From Pseudomonas sp. CC6-YY-74 (GTDB taxonomy: Bacteria; Pseudomonadota; Gammaproteobacteria; Pseudomonadales; Pseudomonadaceae), in assembly GCF_002025205.1 (NCBI RefSeq), contig NZ_CP019947.1, positions 4,068,001 to 4,132,000 on the forward strand: 64,000 nt of DNA. The letters are read 5' to 3'. The notes beneath the pieces were generated by a model that saw only the letters and a list, made by a program, of their open reading frames with translations, was not told the DNA's origin and made no database searches. A program made the translations under genes and the position numbers. Of this stretch, positions 17,209-28,137 are shown one piece after another. Positions within the stretch are counted from its first letter, which is position 1. The number at the start of each line of letters is the position of its first letter.

Positions 17209-18753
17209 TTACCAGGTTTGGGTGGCCTTGAACTTCTCGATACCGGCTTTCAGGCCAGCGTCGATTTCGTCATTGAAGTCACCCTTCACGTTGATCTTCG
17301 CCATCAAGTCGGCGTGATCGCGGCTGAAGTAAGCAATCAGAGCTTGTTCGAAGCTGCCGATTTTGACGATTTCGATGTCCTGCAGGTAGCCACGCTCGGC
17401 CGAGTACAGGGACAGCGACATGTCGGCGATGGACATCGGCGCGTATTGCTTCTGCTTCATCAGCTCGGTAACGCGCTGACCATGCTCAAGCTGCTTGCGG
17501 GTGGCTTCGTCCAGGTCAGAAGCGAACTGGGCGAAAGCCGCCAATTCACGGTACTGAGCCAGAGCGGTACGGATACCACCGGAAAGCTTCTTGATGATCT
17601 TGGTCTGAGCGGCACCACCTACGCGGGAAACCGAAACACCGGCGTTCACTGCCGGGCGAATGCCGGAGTTGAACATGGCCGATTCCAGGAAGATCTGACC
17701 GTCGGTGATCGAGATCACGTTGGTCGGAACGAACGCGGAAACGTCGCCAGCCTGGGTTTCGATGATCGGCAGAGCGGTCAAGGAACCGGTCTTGCCAGTC
17801 ACGGCGCCATTGGTGAACTTCTCGACATACTCTTCGGAAACGCGCGATGCGCGCTCCAGCAGACGACTGTGGAGATAGAACACGTCGCCTGGGTAGGCTT
17901 CACGGCCTGGCGGACGGCGCAGCAGCAGGGAAATCTGGCGGTAAGCCACGGCTTGCTTGGACAGATCGTCATACACGATCAGTGCGTCTTCGCCACGGTC
18001 GCGGAAGTACTCGCCCATGGTGCAACCGGCGTACGGTGCAATGAATTGCAGCGCAGCGGATTCGGAAGCACCGGCAGCGACGATGATGGTGTTAGCCAAG
18101 GCGCCGTTTTCTTCCAGCTTGCGAACCACGTTGGCGATGGTCGATTGCTTCTGACCAATTGCCACGTAGACACACTTAATGCCGCTGTCTTTCTGGTTGA
18201 TGATGGCATCGATCGCCAGAGCGGTTTTACCGATCTGCCGGTCGCCGATGATCAGCTCGCGCTGGCCACGGCCAACCGGAATCATGGCGTCGACGGCCTT
18301 GTAACCGGTTTGCACCGGTTGGTCGACTGACTTACGCCAGATCACGCCCGGTGCAACCTTCTCAACCGCGTCGGTAGCGACGTTGTTCAGCGGGCCTTTA
18401 CCGTCAACCGGGTTACCCAGAGCATCGACTACGCGACCCAGCAGTTCCGGACCTACCGGCACTTCGAGGACGCGGCCGGTGCACTTGGCGCTCATGCCTT
18501 CAGCCAACGACTGATAGGCACCGAGAACCACAGCGCCGACAGAGTCGCGCTCAAGGTTCATCGCCATGCCGTAGACGGCACCCGGGAACTCGATCATTTC
18601 ACCGTACATAACGTCGGCGAGACCATGAATACGCACGATACCGTCGGATACGCTGACGACTGTGCCTTCGTTTCGGGCTTGCGAGGCTACATCGAGCTTG
18701 TCGATGCGGCCCTTGATGATTTCACTTATTTCGGAAGGATTGAGTTGCTGCAT
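17209..18753 (-). CDS. atpA: ATP synthase F1 alpha subunit
   Basis: The 514-aa non-catalytic nucleotide-binding subunit has Walker A GDRQIGKTA near residue 170, Walker B ALIVYDDLSK near residue 263, and the PGREAYPGDVFYLHSRLLERA segment containing the catalytic arginine finger region. It starts MQQLNPSEISEII. The gene lies 21 bp downstream of atpH and is followed by atpG after 49 bp. Confidence 0.98.
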   Translation of the reverse strand: MQQLNPSEISEIIKGRIDKLDVASQARNEGTVVSVSDGIVRIHGLADVMYGEMIEFPGAVYGMAMNLERDSVGAVVLGAYQSLAEGMSAKCTGRVLEVPVGPELLGRVVDALGNPVDGKGPLNNVATDAVEKVAPGVIWRKSVDQPVQTGYKAVDAMIPVGRGQRELIIGDRQIGKTALAIDAIINQKDSGIKCVYVAIGQKQSTIANVVRKLEENGALANTIIVAAGASESAALQFIAPYAGCTMGEYFRDRGEDALIVYDDLSKQAVAYRQISLLLRRPPGREAYPGDVFYLHSRLLERASRVSEEYVEKFTNGAVTGKTGSLTALPIIETQAGDVSAFVPTNVISITDGQIFLESAMFNSGIRPAVNAGVSVSRVGGAAQTKIIKKLSGGIRTALAQYRELAAFAQFASDLDEATRKQLEHGQRVTELMKQKQYAPMSIADMSLSLYSAERGYLQDIEIVKIGSFEQALIAYFSRDHADLMAKINVKGDFNDEIDAGLKAGIEKFKATQTW

Positions 18754-18774
18754 AGCTCTGCTGCCCCTTCAAAC

Positions 18775-19311
18775 TCAAGATTTCAATGCTTCGGCCAGTT
18801 TCGCGATTTTGCCGCGAACTGAGCCATCGATAACCAGGTCGCCGGCGCGGATCACGACACCACCGATCAGGCTGGCATCCTCCGTAGCATGCAGGCGCAC
18901 TTCCCGGTTGAGCCGTGCACTGAGAACCTTGGCGAGTTTGTCTTGCTGTTCATCGCTCAATGCGAAGGCACTGGTGACATCCACGTCGACCGATTTTTCC
19001 TGTTCGGCTTTATACAGCTCGAACAGATCGGTGATCTCCGGCAGCAAGGCCAGGCGATCGTTTTCGGCGACAATATGAATGAAATTGCGTACCTGGGCGT
19101 CGAACTTGTCACCACACACCTCGTTCAAGGTGGTGGACTTATCTGTACTCGTCAGACGCGGAGCCCCGAGCATGCGCTGGATGGTGTCGTCTTGCGACAC
19201 CGCAGCAGCCAGGCCGAGCATGGCTGACCAAGAGGCCAGTTGCTGGTGGGCCTGGGCATACTCAAAGGCAGCCTTAGCGTAAGGTCGGGCCAGCGTGGTC
19301 AGTTCTGCCAT
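18775..19311 (-). CDS. atpH: ATP synthase F1 delta subunit
   Basis: The product is 178 aa, the normal size. An N-terminal six-helix domain (LARPYAKAAFEYA) binds the alpha N-termini, and the C-terminal part contains the signature DxSLIGGVVIRAGDLVIDGS region. It links F1 to the b-subunit stator. The gene starts 14 bp after atpF. Confidence 0.96.
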   Translation of the reverse strand: MAELTTLARPYAKAAFEYAQAHQQLASWSAMLGLAAAVSQDDTIQRMLGAPRLTSTDKSTTLNEVCGDKFDAQVRNFIHIVAENDRLALLPEITDLFELYKAEQEKSVDVDVTSAFALSDEQQDKLAKVLSARLNREVRLHATEDASLIGGVVIRAGDLVIDGSVRGKIAKLAEALKS

Positions 19312-19325
19312 GATCGCGCCCTCGC

Positions 19326-19796
19326 TTAAATTTCGGCTGCCAGTTTGGAAACCAGCTCCGCATGCGCGTTTTGGTCGATAGATATGCCCAGGATCTTCTC
19401 GGCACCGCTGACGGCCAGGCTACCCACTTGGGCACGCAAGGCGTCTTTGACGCTGTTCAGTTCCTGTTCGATCTCGGCCTGAGCCTGAGCCTTCACGCGG
19501 TCAGCTTCGACACGGGCCTGGTCACGGGCTTCGTCGACGATCTGAGTTCCACGTTTCTTGGCTTGCTCAATGATTTCGGCTGCTTGGCCTTTGGCTTCGC
19601 GCAGTTGTTGGGCCACTTTATCTTGGGCCAACTCCAGGTCACGAGCCGCACGGCTGGCAGCGTCCAGTCCATCTGCAATCTTCTTCTGACGATCCTGCAA
19701 AGCCGTAATGACCGGAGGCCACACGAACTTCATGCAGAACAGCACGAAGATGAAGAAGGCAACGGACTGGCCAATCAGGGTTGCATTAATGTTCAC
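19326..19796 (-). CDS. atpF: ATP synthase Fo b subunit
   Basis: The product is 156 aa: one N-terminal membrane helix (about residues 5-27, IGQSVAFFIFVLFCMKFVWPP) followed by a long charged helix (DRQKKIADGLDAA and on), the peripheral stalk coiled coil. It starts MNINATLIGQ, typical of the family. It lies between atpE and atpH. Confidence 0.97.
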   Translation of the reverse strand: MNINATLIGQSVAFFIFVLFCMKFVWPPVITALQDRQKKIADGLDAASRAARDLELAQDKVAQQLREAKGQAAEIIEQAKKRGTQIVDEARDQARVEADRVKAQAQAEIEQELNSVKDALRAQVGSLAVSGAEKILGISIDQNAHAELVSKLAAEI

Positions 19797-19853
19797 GCCA
19801 ACACCTCGCTCGTTCGTTGTCCATCAAACCAATCCACTCGAATACTCGAGTGA

Positions 19854-20111
19854 TTAGCCTGCAATTTGACCAACGAAGGGGTTCGCGAAGGTGAAGAACA
19901 ATGCGATACCAACACCGATCATGGTCACGGCGTCGAGCAGACCGGCGACGATGAACATTTTAACTTGCAGCATCGGTACCATTTCCGGCTGACGCGCAGC
20001 GCCTTCCAGGAACTTGCCGCCCAGCAGGCCGAAACCAATGGCGGTACCCAGGGCACCCAGGCCAATCAGCAGTGCTACAGCGATCGCGGTCAGACCAACT
20101 ACAGTTTCCAT
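19854..20111 (-). CDS. atpE: ATP synthase Fo c subunit (rotor ring)
   Basis: The 85-aa proteolipid has two membrane helices joined by the polar ARQPE loop. The proton-binding carboxylate is the Asp of [10 protein letters not shown] (about residue 60), in helix 2. It forms the proton-driven ring of Fo. The gene stands apart from atpB by a 166-bp spacer with a hairpin, in keeping with its need for higher expression. Confidence 0.97.
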
Positions 20112-20227
20112 CTTTCCTCCCGACTTTTATGTCGTATTGGTTTAAGGTTTTCTAAGGTAAAGCGGTAAAGCTAAATCATTGCCTGTATTGCCCTTGCGGG
20201 CGTCCACCTTGAGCAGAGCGCAGCCTA

Positions 20228-20257
20228 ATCTGCCTTTTCCCCGTCGGGGAAGGGCAT
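20228..20257 (-). other. Intercistronic hairpin between atpB and atpE
   Basis: Within the 166-bp spacer between atpB and atpE, CCTTCCCC and GGGGAAAAGG form a short stem (TTTTCCCCGTCGGGGAAGGG on the plus strand). No gene fits here. Such a structure could protect or process the atpE message; no long U tract follows, so it is unlikely to be a full terminator. Confidence 0.4.
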
Positions 20258-20277
20258 CAAGGATGCGCGTTGCGCTC

Positions 20278-21147
20278 TTAGTGGTTGTCTTCGTGCGCCA
20301 TCGACAGATAGACGATGGTCAACATCATGAAGATGAACGCTTGCAGCACGATGATCAGGATGTGGAACACTGCCCACGCCCACTGCAAGACGATACCGAG
20401 ACCGCCCAGCAGCAAACCGCCGCTGAACATGACTGCGATAAGGATGAAGATCAGCTCGCCGGCATACAGGTTACCGAACAGACGCAGAGCCAGGGAAATC
20501 GGCTTGGCAATCAGGGTCACCAACTCGAGTAGCAAGTTAACCGGCACAAACAGCGCCTGAATCAGGACGTTCTTGCTGCCGAACGGGTGCAGGGTCAACT
20601 CACCGATGAAACCGCCAATGCCTTTGACCTTGATGCTGTAATAGATAATCAGGGCAAATACCGACAGGGCCAGGCCCAGGGTGGCGTTCGGGTCGGTGGT
20701 CGGCACGACGCGGAAGAACAGATGCGGGTCACCCATGATGGTCGCAGCCAGCATCGGCAGCCAGTCCACCGGGATCAGATCCATAAAGTTCATCAGGAAG
20801 ACCCAGACGAAGATGGTCAGACCCAGCGGTGCGATCAGTGCGTTGCGGCCATGGAAAGTGTCTTTGACACTGCCATCGACGAACTCGACCAGTACTTCGA
20901 CGAAATTCTGCAGCCCACCCGGTTGCCCGGAAGTGGCGCGCTTGGCTGCAGCGCGGAACAACAGAATGAAAATCAGGCCGAGCACCACCGACACCAACAG
21001 GGTATCGACATGGAATGCCCAGAAGCCCATTTCTTGGGCTTCCCTGAGGTTGTGGGCAAAACTCCAGCCGTTGACCGGGTGCTGACCATAGGTCAGGTTG
21101 GTCAAGTGGTGCTGGATATAACCCGAAGCGGTTTCTGCTGCTGCCAT
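20278..21147 (-). CDS. atpB: ATP synthase Fo a subunit
   Basis: The 289-aa integral membrane protein forms the proton half-channels. The essential arginine lies in ISLALRLFGN (about residue 218), followed by LYAGELIFILIA. It starts MAAAETASGYIQHHL, the pseudomonad N-terminus. atpI lies 14 bp upstream. Confidence 0.97.
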   Translation of the reverse strand: MAAAETASGYIQHHLTNLTYGQHPVNGWSFAHNLREAQEMGFWAFHVDTLLVSVVLGLIFILLFRAAAKRATSGQPGGLQNFVEVLVEFVDGSVKDTFHGRNALIAPLGLTIFVWVFLMNFMDLIPVDWLPMLAATIMGDPHLFFRVVPTTDPNATLGLALSVFALIIYYSIKVKGIGGFIGELTLHPFGSKNVLIQALFVPVNLLLELVTLIAKPISLALRLFGNLYAGELIFILIAVMFSGGLLLGGLGIVLQWAWAVFHILIIVLQAFIFMMLTIVYLSMAHEDNH

Positions 21148-21161
21148 ATATCCCTCGAGCG

Positions 21162-21569
21162 CTAAGGTCTTAAAAATCTTATTTTCATTAGCCAGGGTGA
21201 GAACCAGTTGACCAACTGGGTCAACAGGAATACGCCGAATACCGCCAGCGCATCCAATGGCTTCACGCCTGCAAACGTCAGTGCAAACAGCACTGCCGTC
21301 AAAATCAGTTTGCCCGCTTCACCGGCATAAAAAGACCGGACTATCGCTTGGGCGGCCCGCGCTCCACTGAAACGGAACGCCTTGTGGGCAAAGTACACAT
21401 TCGGCAACCAGGCAATCAGCCCGCCACACAACCCCGAATAACCACTTACTGCTCCCTGTGTGGCGTACAGCACCGCAGCCGCTAACAGTAGTACAGCCAG
21501 CTGGGTCAGCAAGACCGGAAACACCGCTAAACGATGAAAGGGCAGGCGATTTTGCTTGCGAACATCCAT
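21162..21569 (-). CDS. atpI: ATP synthase accessory protein AtpI
   Basis: The 135-aa protein has four predicted membrane helices and a GxxxG-containing central region (YSGLCGGLIAWLPN). AtpI is a c-ring assembly factor and is not part of the final enzyme. It is the first gene of the operon, downstream of a sigma70-like promoter. Confidence 0.93.
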   Translation of the reverse strand: MDVRKQNRLPFHRLAVFPVLLTQLAVLLLAAAVLYATQGAVSGYSGLCGGLIAWLPNVYFAHKAFRFSGARAAQAIVRSFYAGEAGKLILTAVLFALTFAGVKPLDALAVFGVFLLTQLVNWFSPWLMKIRFLRP

Positions 21570-21642
21570 CGGTACAGTCCTTACGGCGTCGGCCGCCTCA
21601 AATCAACGACTTGGCATATTTCGTGCCGACAAAAGCGCGCAA

Positions 21643-21671
21643 AGTATATGGGCGCAGCCCCCCAGGTTCAA
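21643..21671 (-). promoter_or_regulatory. Sigma70-type promoter of the atp operon
   Basis: On the minus strand, TTGAAC (21671-21666) is separated by exactly 17 bp from TATACT (21648-21643). It lies in the 147-bp spacer between parB and atpI, about 75 bp upstream of the atpI ATG. Both hexamers are close to consensus. Confidence 0.7.
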
Positions 21672-21716
21672 CTGTCAGGTAGTGATTTCCGTGACCCCGC
21701 TACATGCTCAATTGTT

Positions 21717-22589
21717 TCAGCGGATGTGGGCCAGAACGCCCTGCAGTTCATCCAGCGAGTTGTAGCGAATCACCAGTTGGCCTTTGCCCTTTTGCCCATG
21801 CTTGATCTGCACTGGAGAGCCCAGGCGCTCGGCTAGGCGCTGTTCCAGGCGACTGATGTCCGGGTCGGCTTTGGCCTCCACAACCGGCTTTTCCTTGCCA
21901 CTCAACCACTGGCGTACCAGGGCTTCGGTTTGCCGCACGGTCAACCCACGTGCGACAACGTGTCGCGCCCCTTCGACCTGTTGTTCCGCTGGCAGACCAA
22001 GTAGAGCACGAGCATGCCCCATCTCCAGATCGCCATGGGACAGCAGGGTCTTGATCTCCTCCGGCAGACCGATCAGGCGCAGCAGGTTGGTGATGGTCAC
22101 GCGGGATTTGCCCACGGCCTCAGCCACCTGTTGCTGGGTCAACTGGAACTCCTGCTGCAATCGTTGCAGGGCAACGGCCTCGTCGATCGGGTTGAGGTCT
22201 TCACGCTGGATGTTCTCGATCAGCGCCATGGCAATCGCCGCCTCGTCGGGCAGTTCACGCACCATCGCCGGGATCTTGTCCAGGCCAGCTTGCTGGCAGG
22301 CACGCCAGCGTCGCTCACCGGCGACGATCTCGAAACGGCCTTCGCCAATCGGTCGCACCACGATCGGTTGCAGGACGCCCTGAACCTTGATCGACTGCGC
22401 CAGTTCCTCCAGCGCGGTGGCGTCCATATCGCGGCGCGGTTGGTACTTGCCGCGCTGAATCAGATCCAGTGGCAGGTATTGCAGCTCACGGCTATCGGCC
22501 TGAGCGGCTTCTTCCTGCAGAGCAGTGACGGTGGTGCCACCCAGCAGGGCGTCCAAGCCGCGTCCAAGCCCTCGTTTCTTGGTGGCCAT
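21717..22589 (-). CDS. parB: Chromosome partitioning protein ParB
   Basis: The product is 290 aa. The N-terminal KKRGLGRGLDALLG, the CTP-binding ParB/Srx domain with GERRWRACQQAGL (about residues 97-110) and AMALIENIQREDLNP, then the helix-turn-helix (TQQQVAEAVGKSRVTITNLLRL) and a C-terminal dimer domain are all present. It loads on parS and slides along DNA to segregate origins. The start is taken at the ATG at 22589, 10 bp after parA; the frame extends upstream into parA without homology. Matching parS sites lie in recF and cobW. Confidence 0.97.
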   Translation of the reverse strand: MATKKRGLGRGLDALLGGTTVTALQEEAAQADSRELQYLPLDLIQRGKYQPRRDMDATALEELAQSIKVQGVLQPIVVRPIGEGRFEIVAGERRWRACQQAGLDKIPAMVRELPDEAAIAMALIENIQREDLNPIDEAVALQRLQQEFQLTQQQVAEAVGKSRVTITNLLRLIGLPEEIKTLLSHGDLEMGHARALLGLPAEQQVEGARHVVARGLTVRQTEALVRQWLSGKEKPVVEAKADPDISRLEQRLAERLGSPVQIKHGQKGKGQLVIRYNSLDELQGVLAHIR

Positions 22590-22599
22590 GCAGAGTTCC

Positions 22600-23388
22600 T
22601 TATGCGGTTGCGGAGCGGGCGCTGGCGCGTTGACGGCGAACCAGCTCGCCAGCCAAGGCCAGGTAGGCAATGGCGCCACGGGATTGCTTGTCGTATACCA
22701 GCGCCGGCATGCCATAGCTTGGGGCCTCGGCCAGGCGAATGTTGCGCGGGATAACGGTTTGGTACAGCGTGTCGGGGAAATGTTGCTTGAGCTGCGCCGA
22801 AACATCGTTGGTCAGGCTGATGCGCGGATCGTACATGGTACGCAGCAGGCCTTCGATTTTCAGGGTCGGATTGAGCATTTTCGCAATGCGCTGAATGCTG
22901 TTGACCAGGTCGCTCAAGCCTTCCAGGGCGAAATACTCGCATTGCATGGGGATGATCACCCCATCGGCGGCCACCAGGGCATTGACCGTAAGCATCGACA
23001 GCGCCGGCGGACAGTCGATGAGGATGTAGTCGTAGTTCTCGCGGATCGGCGCCAAGGCGTTACGCAGGCGACTTTCCTTCATTTTCATTTCCAGCAGGCC
23101 GACTTCCGCAGCCGTCAGGTCACGGTTGGCCGGCAGCAACTGGTAACCGCCGTGCTCGGAATATTGCATGGCCTCGACCAGGTTGCATTCGCCGATCAGC
23201 ACGTCGTAGATCGAATGTTCCAGGGCATGCTTATCCACACCGCTGCCCATGGTCGCGTTGCCCTGTGGATCAAGATCGATCAGCAGTACGCGGCGCTTGG
23301 TCGCAACCAGCGAGGCCGCCAGATTGATGCAGGTGGTGGTCTTGCCCACGCCGCCTTTCTGGTTGGCGATTGCGAATACTTTAGCCAT
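22600..23388 (-). CDS. parA: Chromosome partitioning ATPase ParA (Soj)
   Basis: The 262-aa deviant Walker-A ATPase has KGGVGKTTTCINLA at residues 10-23, Walker B-type DYILIDCPPALSML near residue 115, and DLDPQGNAT near residue 40. It binds DNA non-specifically as ATP dimers and, with ParB-parS, moves origins. It starts MAKVFAIANQKGG. The gene lies between rsmG (12 bp upstream) and parB. Confidence 0.97.
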   Translation of the reverse strand: MAKVFAIANQKGGVGKTTTCINLAASLVATKRRVLLIDLDPQGNATMGSGVDKHALEHSIYDVLIGECNLVEAMQYSEHGGYQLLPANRDLTAAEVGLLEMKMKESRLRNALAPIRENYDYILIDCPPALSMLTVNALVAADGVIIPMQCEYFALEGLSDLVNSIQRIAKMLNPTLKIEGLLRTMYDPRISLTNDVSAQLKQHFPDTLYQTVIPRNIRLAEAPSYGMPALVYDKQSRGAIAYLALAGELVRRQRASARSATA

Positions 23389-23400
23389 GTTGCGTTCCCC

Positions 23401-24047
23401 CTAGACCGAGCGACGCAGTATCAGCAGATGACGCTGACCTTGGCAACCGGGAACCTTGAGCACATGGGTGGCTGCCAGGCGGAAGTCGGCCGGCAGAGCT
23501 TGCAATTCGTCGTCCGGATGCACGCCCTTCATGGCCAGCCACTGACTCTGGCCATCACCGAGATGGCGGGTCCAGTTGGCAAAATCCTCCAGGCTGCTGA
23601 AGGCGCGGGAGACGATAGCGCTGAACGCCTGCTGCGGCTTGAAGGCCTCGACCCGGCTGTGGATAACTTCCAGGTTGGTCAGTTTCAGCTCCAGCTTCAC
23701 CTGAGTCAGAAAGCGGGTTTTTTTGCCATTGGAGTCGAGCAGGGTGAACTGTCGCTCGGGGAACAGGATGGCCAGCGGAATGCCCGGCATGCCGCCACCA
23801 CTGCCGACGTCCAGCCAGTTATCCCCAGCCTCGGCGACATAGGGCTGCACACTCAGGCTATCGAGCAGGTGGCGCGAGACCATTTCGTCCGGATCGCGCA
23901 CTGCGGTGAGGTTGTAGGCCTTGTTCCACTTGATCAGCAGCGCCAGATAGGCCAGCAACTGTTCCTGCTGCACGGCCGAGACCTCGACGCCCAGCTCGAG
24001 GGCGCCTTGCGCCAGTTCTTCGGCGTGCTTGCTGGTGACCACAGACA

Positions 24048-24048
<1 letters not shown>
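23401..24048 (-). CDS. rsmG: 16S rRNA (guanine-527-N7)-methyltransferase RsmG
   Basis: The 215-aa SAM-dependent methyltransferase has the SAM loop WLDVGSGGGMPGIPLA (about residues 75-90) and the GidB family motif FTLLDSNGKKTRFL. It methylates G527 of 16S rRNA. The start codon overlaps the mnmG stop (TGATG), so the two are translationally coupled. Confidence 0.96.
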
Positions 24049-25943
<1,895 letters not shown>

Positions 25944-26039
25944 GCACCTCGTGCCTGTTGTGAAGCTTTGAAAAGCTGGAAAGCCGGCGAGTATAGGGAT
26001 TTAGCCGGTGTGAAAGAAGTCTTTTGCACAAAAAATAGC

Positions 26040-26340
26040 CAGCCTGTCCTGCCTCTCTCAGAGCTTCCGACTAATAAAGAATAAAAGAATAGATTTATAT
26101 AGATCTTTGTTTTTATGTTTATAAAGTAGGAAGCGCTTTTCTGTGGATAGATCCATACAGCCCAATGGCCACGTAGCTTTCAGCGTTTTAAAAAGCTGTG
26201 ATGATCCTGCCGTTAGCCTGTTCGATAGCCGTAGACAGCCTGTGGATGAAAGGGGTAGTTATCCACAGGGCGATTTATCCTCAGTTTTATCACCGGGTTA
26301 TGGACCGGGCTTAGGCCCGGTTTTCCACAGGGCTTAGACG
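26040..26340. other. Second origin-like region (DnaA boxes and AT-rich tract) next to mnmG
   Basis: This non-coding stretch has an AT-rich run (26068-26128, starting TAATAAAGAATA at 26072) followed by DnaA-box matches: TGTGGATAG (26142), TGTGGATGA (26241), a perfect TTATCCACA (26259-26267) and TTTTCCACA (26321). The layout TAATAAAGAATA, about 63 bp, GCTTTTCTGTG recurs in the spacer before dnaA with 66 bp between the blocks. DnaA-box clusters beside gidA/mnmG as well as beside dnaA are known in pseudomonads. Its activity as an origin is not shown by sequence alone. Confidence 0.65.
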
Positions 26341-26525
26341 GGAAAATAACTCAATTTAAAACGGAGTTTGGCTAAGGCAACGACTGCCTGAAGGATGCAA
26401 TCGTGAAGTCGTTGGACAGGACAGGTCGTCCAAGTCGCAGGATGGGGTAGGTGCAGAGGAGAGATTTGCATCAGCCGGAGAAGCTGAAGGAGATACTCAG
26501 GAGGGCGCTGATCGATTTTTTTGCA
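26341..26525 (+). ncRNA. Candidate GGA-rich small RNA (Rsm-type) between mnmG and mnmE
   Basis: There are ten GGA trinucleotides in about 160 nt (26341-26502), several in an RsmA/CsrA-like context (AAGGATG, CAGGATG, AAGGAGA). At least two sit in possible hairpin loops: TTGGAC/GTCCAA around AGGACAGG, and TCAGC/GCTGA around CGGAGAA. A T7 run (26515-26521) follows, preceded by a weak stem. No known RNA family was recognised, no clear promoter was found, and the only open frame here (70 codons, minus strand) looks random. Confidence 0.35.
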
Positions 26526-26683
26526 GCGATTTACCCGCTGACTCATAGGAGCTGTTCATAGCCCATACGAGTCAACGTAACCCGGGAACGTCCCCCGAAT
26601 GTGCTGCGTTCTACGGATCTTTTGAACTAGGCGCTGCTGAGCTGGAACGGATCGCCGTCCAGCTCACCGGGGGAAGACGGTAT

Positions 26684-28051
26684 CTACTTGCCGATACAGA
26701 AGCTGGAGAATATCCGTCCGAGCAGATCGTCAGAGCTGAACGCTCCGGTGATTTCGCCCAGAGACTGTTGCGCCAGGCGCAGGTCTTCGGCGAGCAGCTC
26801 CCCGGCGCCTGCCAGGGTCAGCTGAGCGTGACCGTGGTCGAGGTGGGTGGCGGCCAGGCGCAACGCCTCCAAATGCCGCCTGCGGGCACTGAAGCTGCTC
26901 TCGGCAGTCTGTTCGTAGCCCATGCAGGCTTTCAGGTGCTCACGCAGCAGATCCAGACCGTCGCAGGACCTAGCCGAGAGGCTGATGGTCACATGGCCAT
27001 CGTTGCCGACTTCCAGGGCAATGGCTTCGCCCGACAAGTCCGCCTTGTTGCGAATCAGGGTGACTTTGCCCTGATCGGGACGTTGAGCGAGAAATTCCGG
27101 CCATAGCGAGAACGGATCGTCGGCTTCTGGAGCAGTGGCATCGACCACCAGGAGAATACGGTCGGCTTCGCCAATGGCTTTCAGTGCGCGCTCGACGCCG
27201 ATCTTTTCCACCTGATCCTCGGTGTCGCGCAAACCGGCGGTATCCACCACATGCAGCGGCATGCCGTCGATGTGGATATGTTCGCGCAGTACGTCACGGG
27301 TGGTGCCGGCGATCTCGGTGACGATGGCCGCTTCGCGCCCGGCCAGGGCATTGAGCAAACTGGATTTCCCAGCATTTGGCCGACCGGCGATCACCACCGT
27401 CATGCCATCGCGCAGCAGTGCACCTTGGCCGGCTTCGCGCAGCACGCCGGCGAGGTCTGTGCGTACGCCCTCGAGCAGGTTGAGCACATGGCCATCGGCA
27501 AGAAAGTCGATTTCCTCTTCGGGAAAGTCGATGGCTGCCTCGACGTAGATCCGCAGGCTGATCAAGCGTTCGGTCAGGCCATGCACGCGCCGCGAGAACT
27601 CGCCTTGCAGCGAACGCAGGGCATTGCGTGCAGCCTGTGCCGAGCTGGCTTCGATCAGGTCGGCAATCGCTTCGGCCTGGGCCAGGTCGAGTTTGTCGTT
27701 GAGGAATGCACGCTCGCTGAACTCGCCGGGACGGGCCTGGCGAGCGCCGAGTTGCAGGCAACGGCGCAGGAGCAAGTCGAGCACCACCGGGCCGCCGTGG
27801 CCTTGCAGTTCCAGTACATCCTCGCCGGTAAAGGAGTTGGGCCCGGGGAAGTACAGGGCCAGGCCCTCATCCAGCACCTGCTCGGCATCGGCAAAAAAAG
27901 GGCCGTAATGGGCATAACGAGGTTTCAGTTCACGTTGGCAAATCGCTAGGGCCAGTTGCCCGGCCAAGGGACCCGAGACCCGCACGATGCCGACGCCACC
28001 ACGGCCCTGGGCTGTGGCAACGGCGGCAATGGTTTCACGGACTGCTGACAT
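26684..28051 (-). CDS. mnmE: tRNA modification GTPase MnmE
   Basis: The product is 455 aa. An N-terminal tetrahydrofolate-binding domain (AQGRGGVGIVRVSG) is followed by a helical domain and an inserted G domain with GRPNAGKSSLLNAL, DTAGLRDTEDQVE and NKADLSG. The C-terminal CIGK, with the catalytic cysteine, is intact. It works with MnmG on U34 of tRNA. The start MSAVRETIAA at 28051 is the family start; twelve extra upstream codons are unlikely to be used. Confidence 0.97.
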   Translation of the reverse strand: MSAVRETIAAVATAQGRGGVGIVRVSGPLAGQLALAICQRELKPRYAHYGPFFADAEQVLDEGLALYFPGPNSFTGEDVLELQGHGGPVVLDLLLRRCLQLGARQARPGEFSERAFLNDKLDLAQAEAIADLIEASSAQAARNALRSLQGEFSRRVHGLTERLISLRIYVEAAIDFPEEEIDFLADGHVLNLLEGVRTDLAGVLREAGQGALLRDGMTVVIAGRPNAGKSSLLNALAGREAAIVTEIAGTTRDVLREHIHIDGMPLHVVDTAGLRDTEDQVEKIGVERALKAIGEADRILLVVDATAPEADDPFSLWPEFLAQRPDQGKVTLIRNKADLSGEAIALEVGNDGHVTISLSARSCDGLDLLREHLKACMGYEQTAESSFSARRRHLEALRLAATHLDHGHAQLTLAGAGELLAEDLRLAQQSLGEITGAFSSDDLLGRIFSSFCIGK

Positions 28052-28075
28052 GCTGGACTCCAAACGCTGGATAGC

Positions 28076-28105
28076 AAGACGCCCCACGATGGGGGCGTCT
28101 TTTTA
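28076..28105. terminator. Hairpin between yidC and mnmE
   Basis: AGACGCCCC and GGGGCGTCT form a stable stem with a short loop. The T run lies on the plus-strand side (GTCTTTTTAA), whereas both flanking genes run on the minus strand. It would therefore stop a plus-strand transcript best, and perhaps only weaken read-through from yidC into mnmE. Confidence 0.55.
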
Positions 28106-28137
28106 ACGGCTTGCTCGAGCTTGGAAGCTCCGCCTTA

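Noticed and set aside
26334..26546. A 70-codon open frame on the minus strand in the mnmG-mnmE spacer
   Set aside because: It starts inside the proposed RNA's tail, has no homology, and the spacer is better explained as non-coding.
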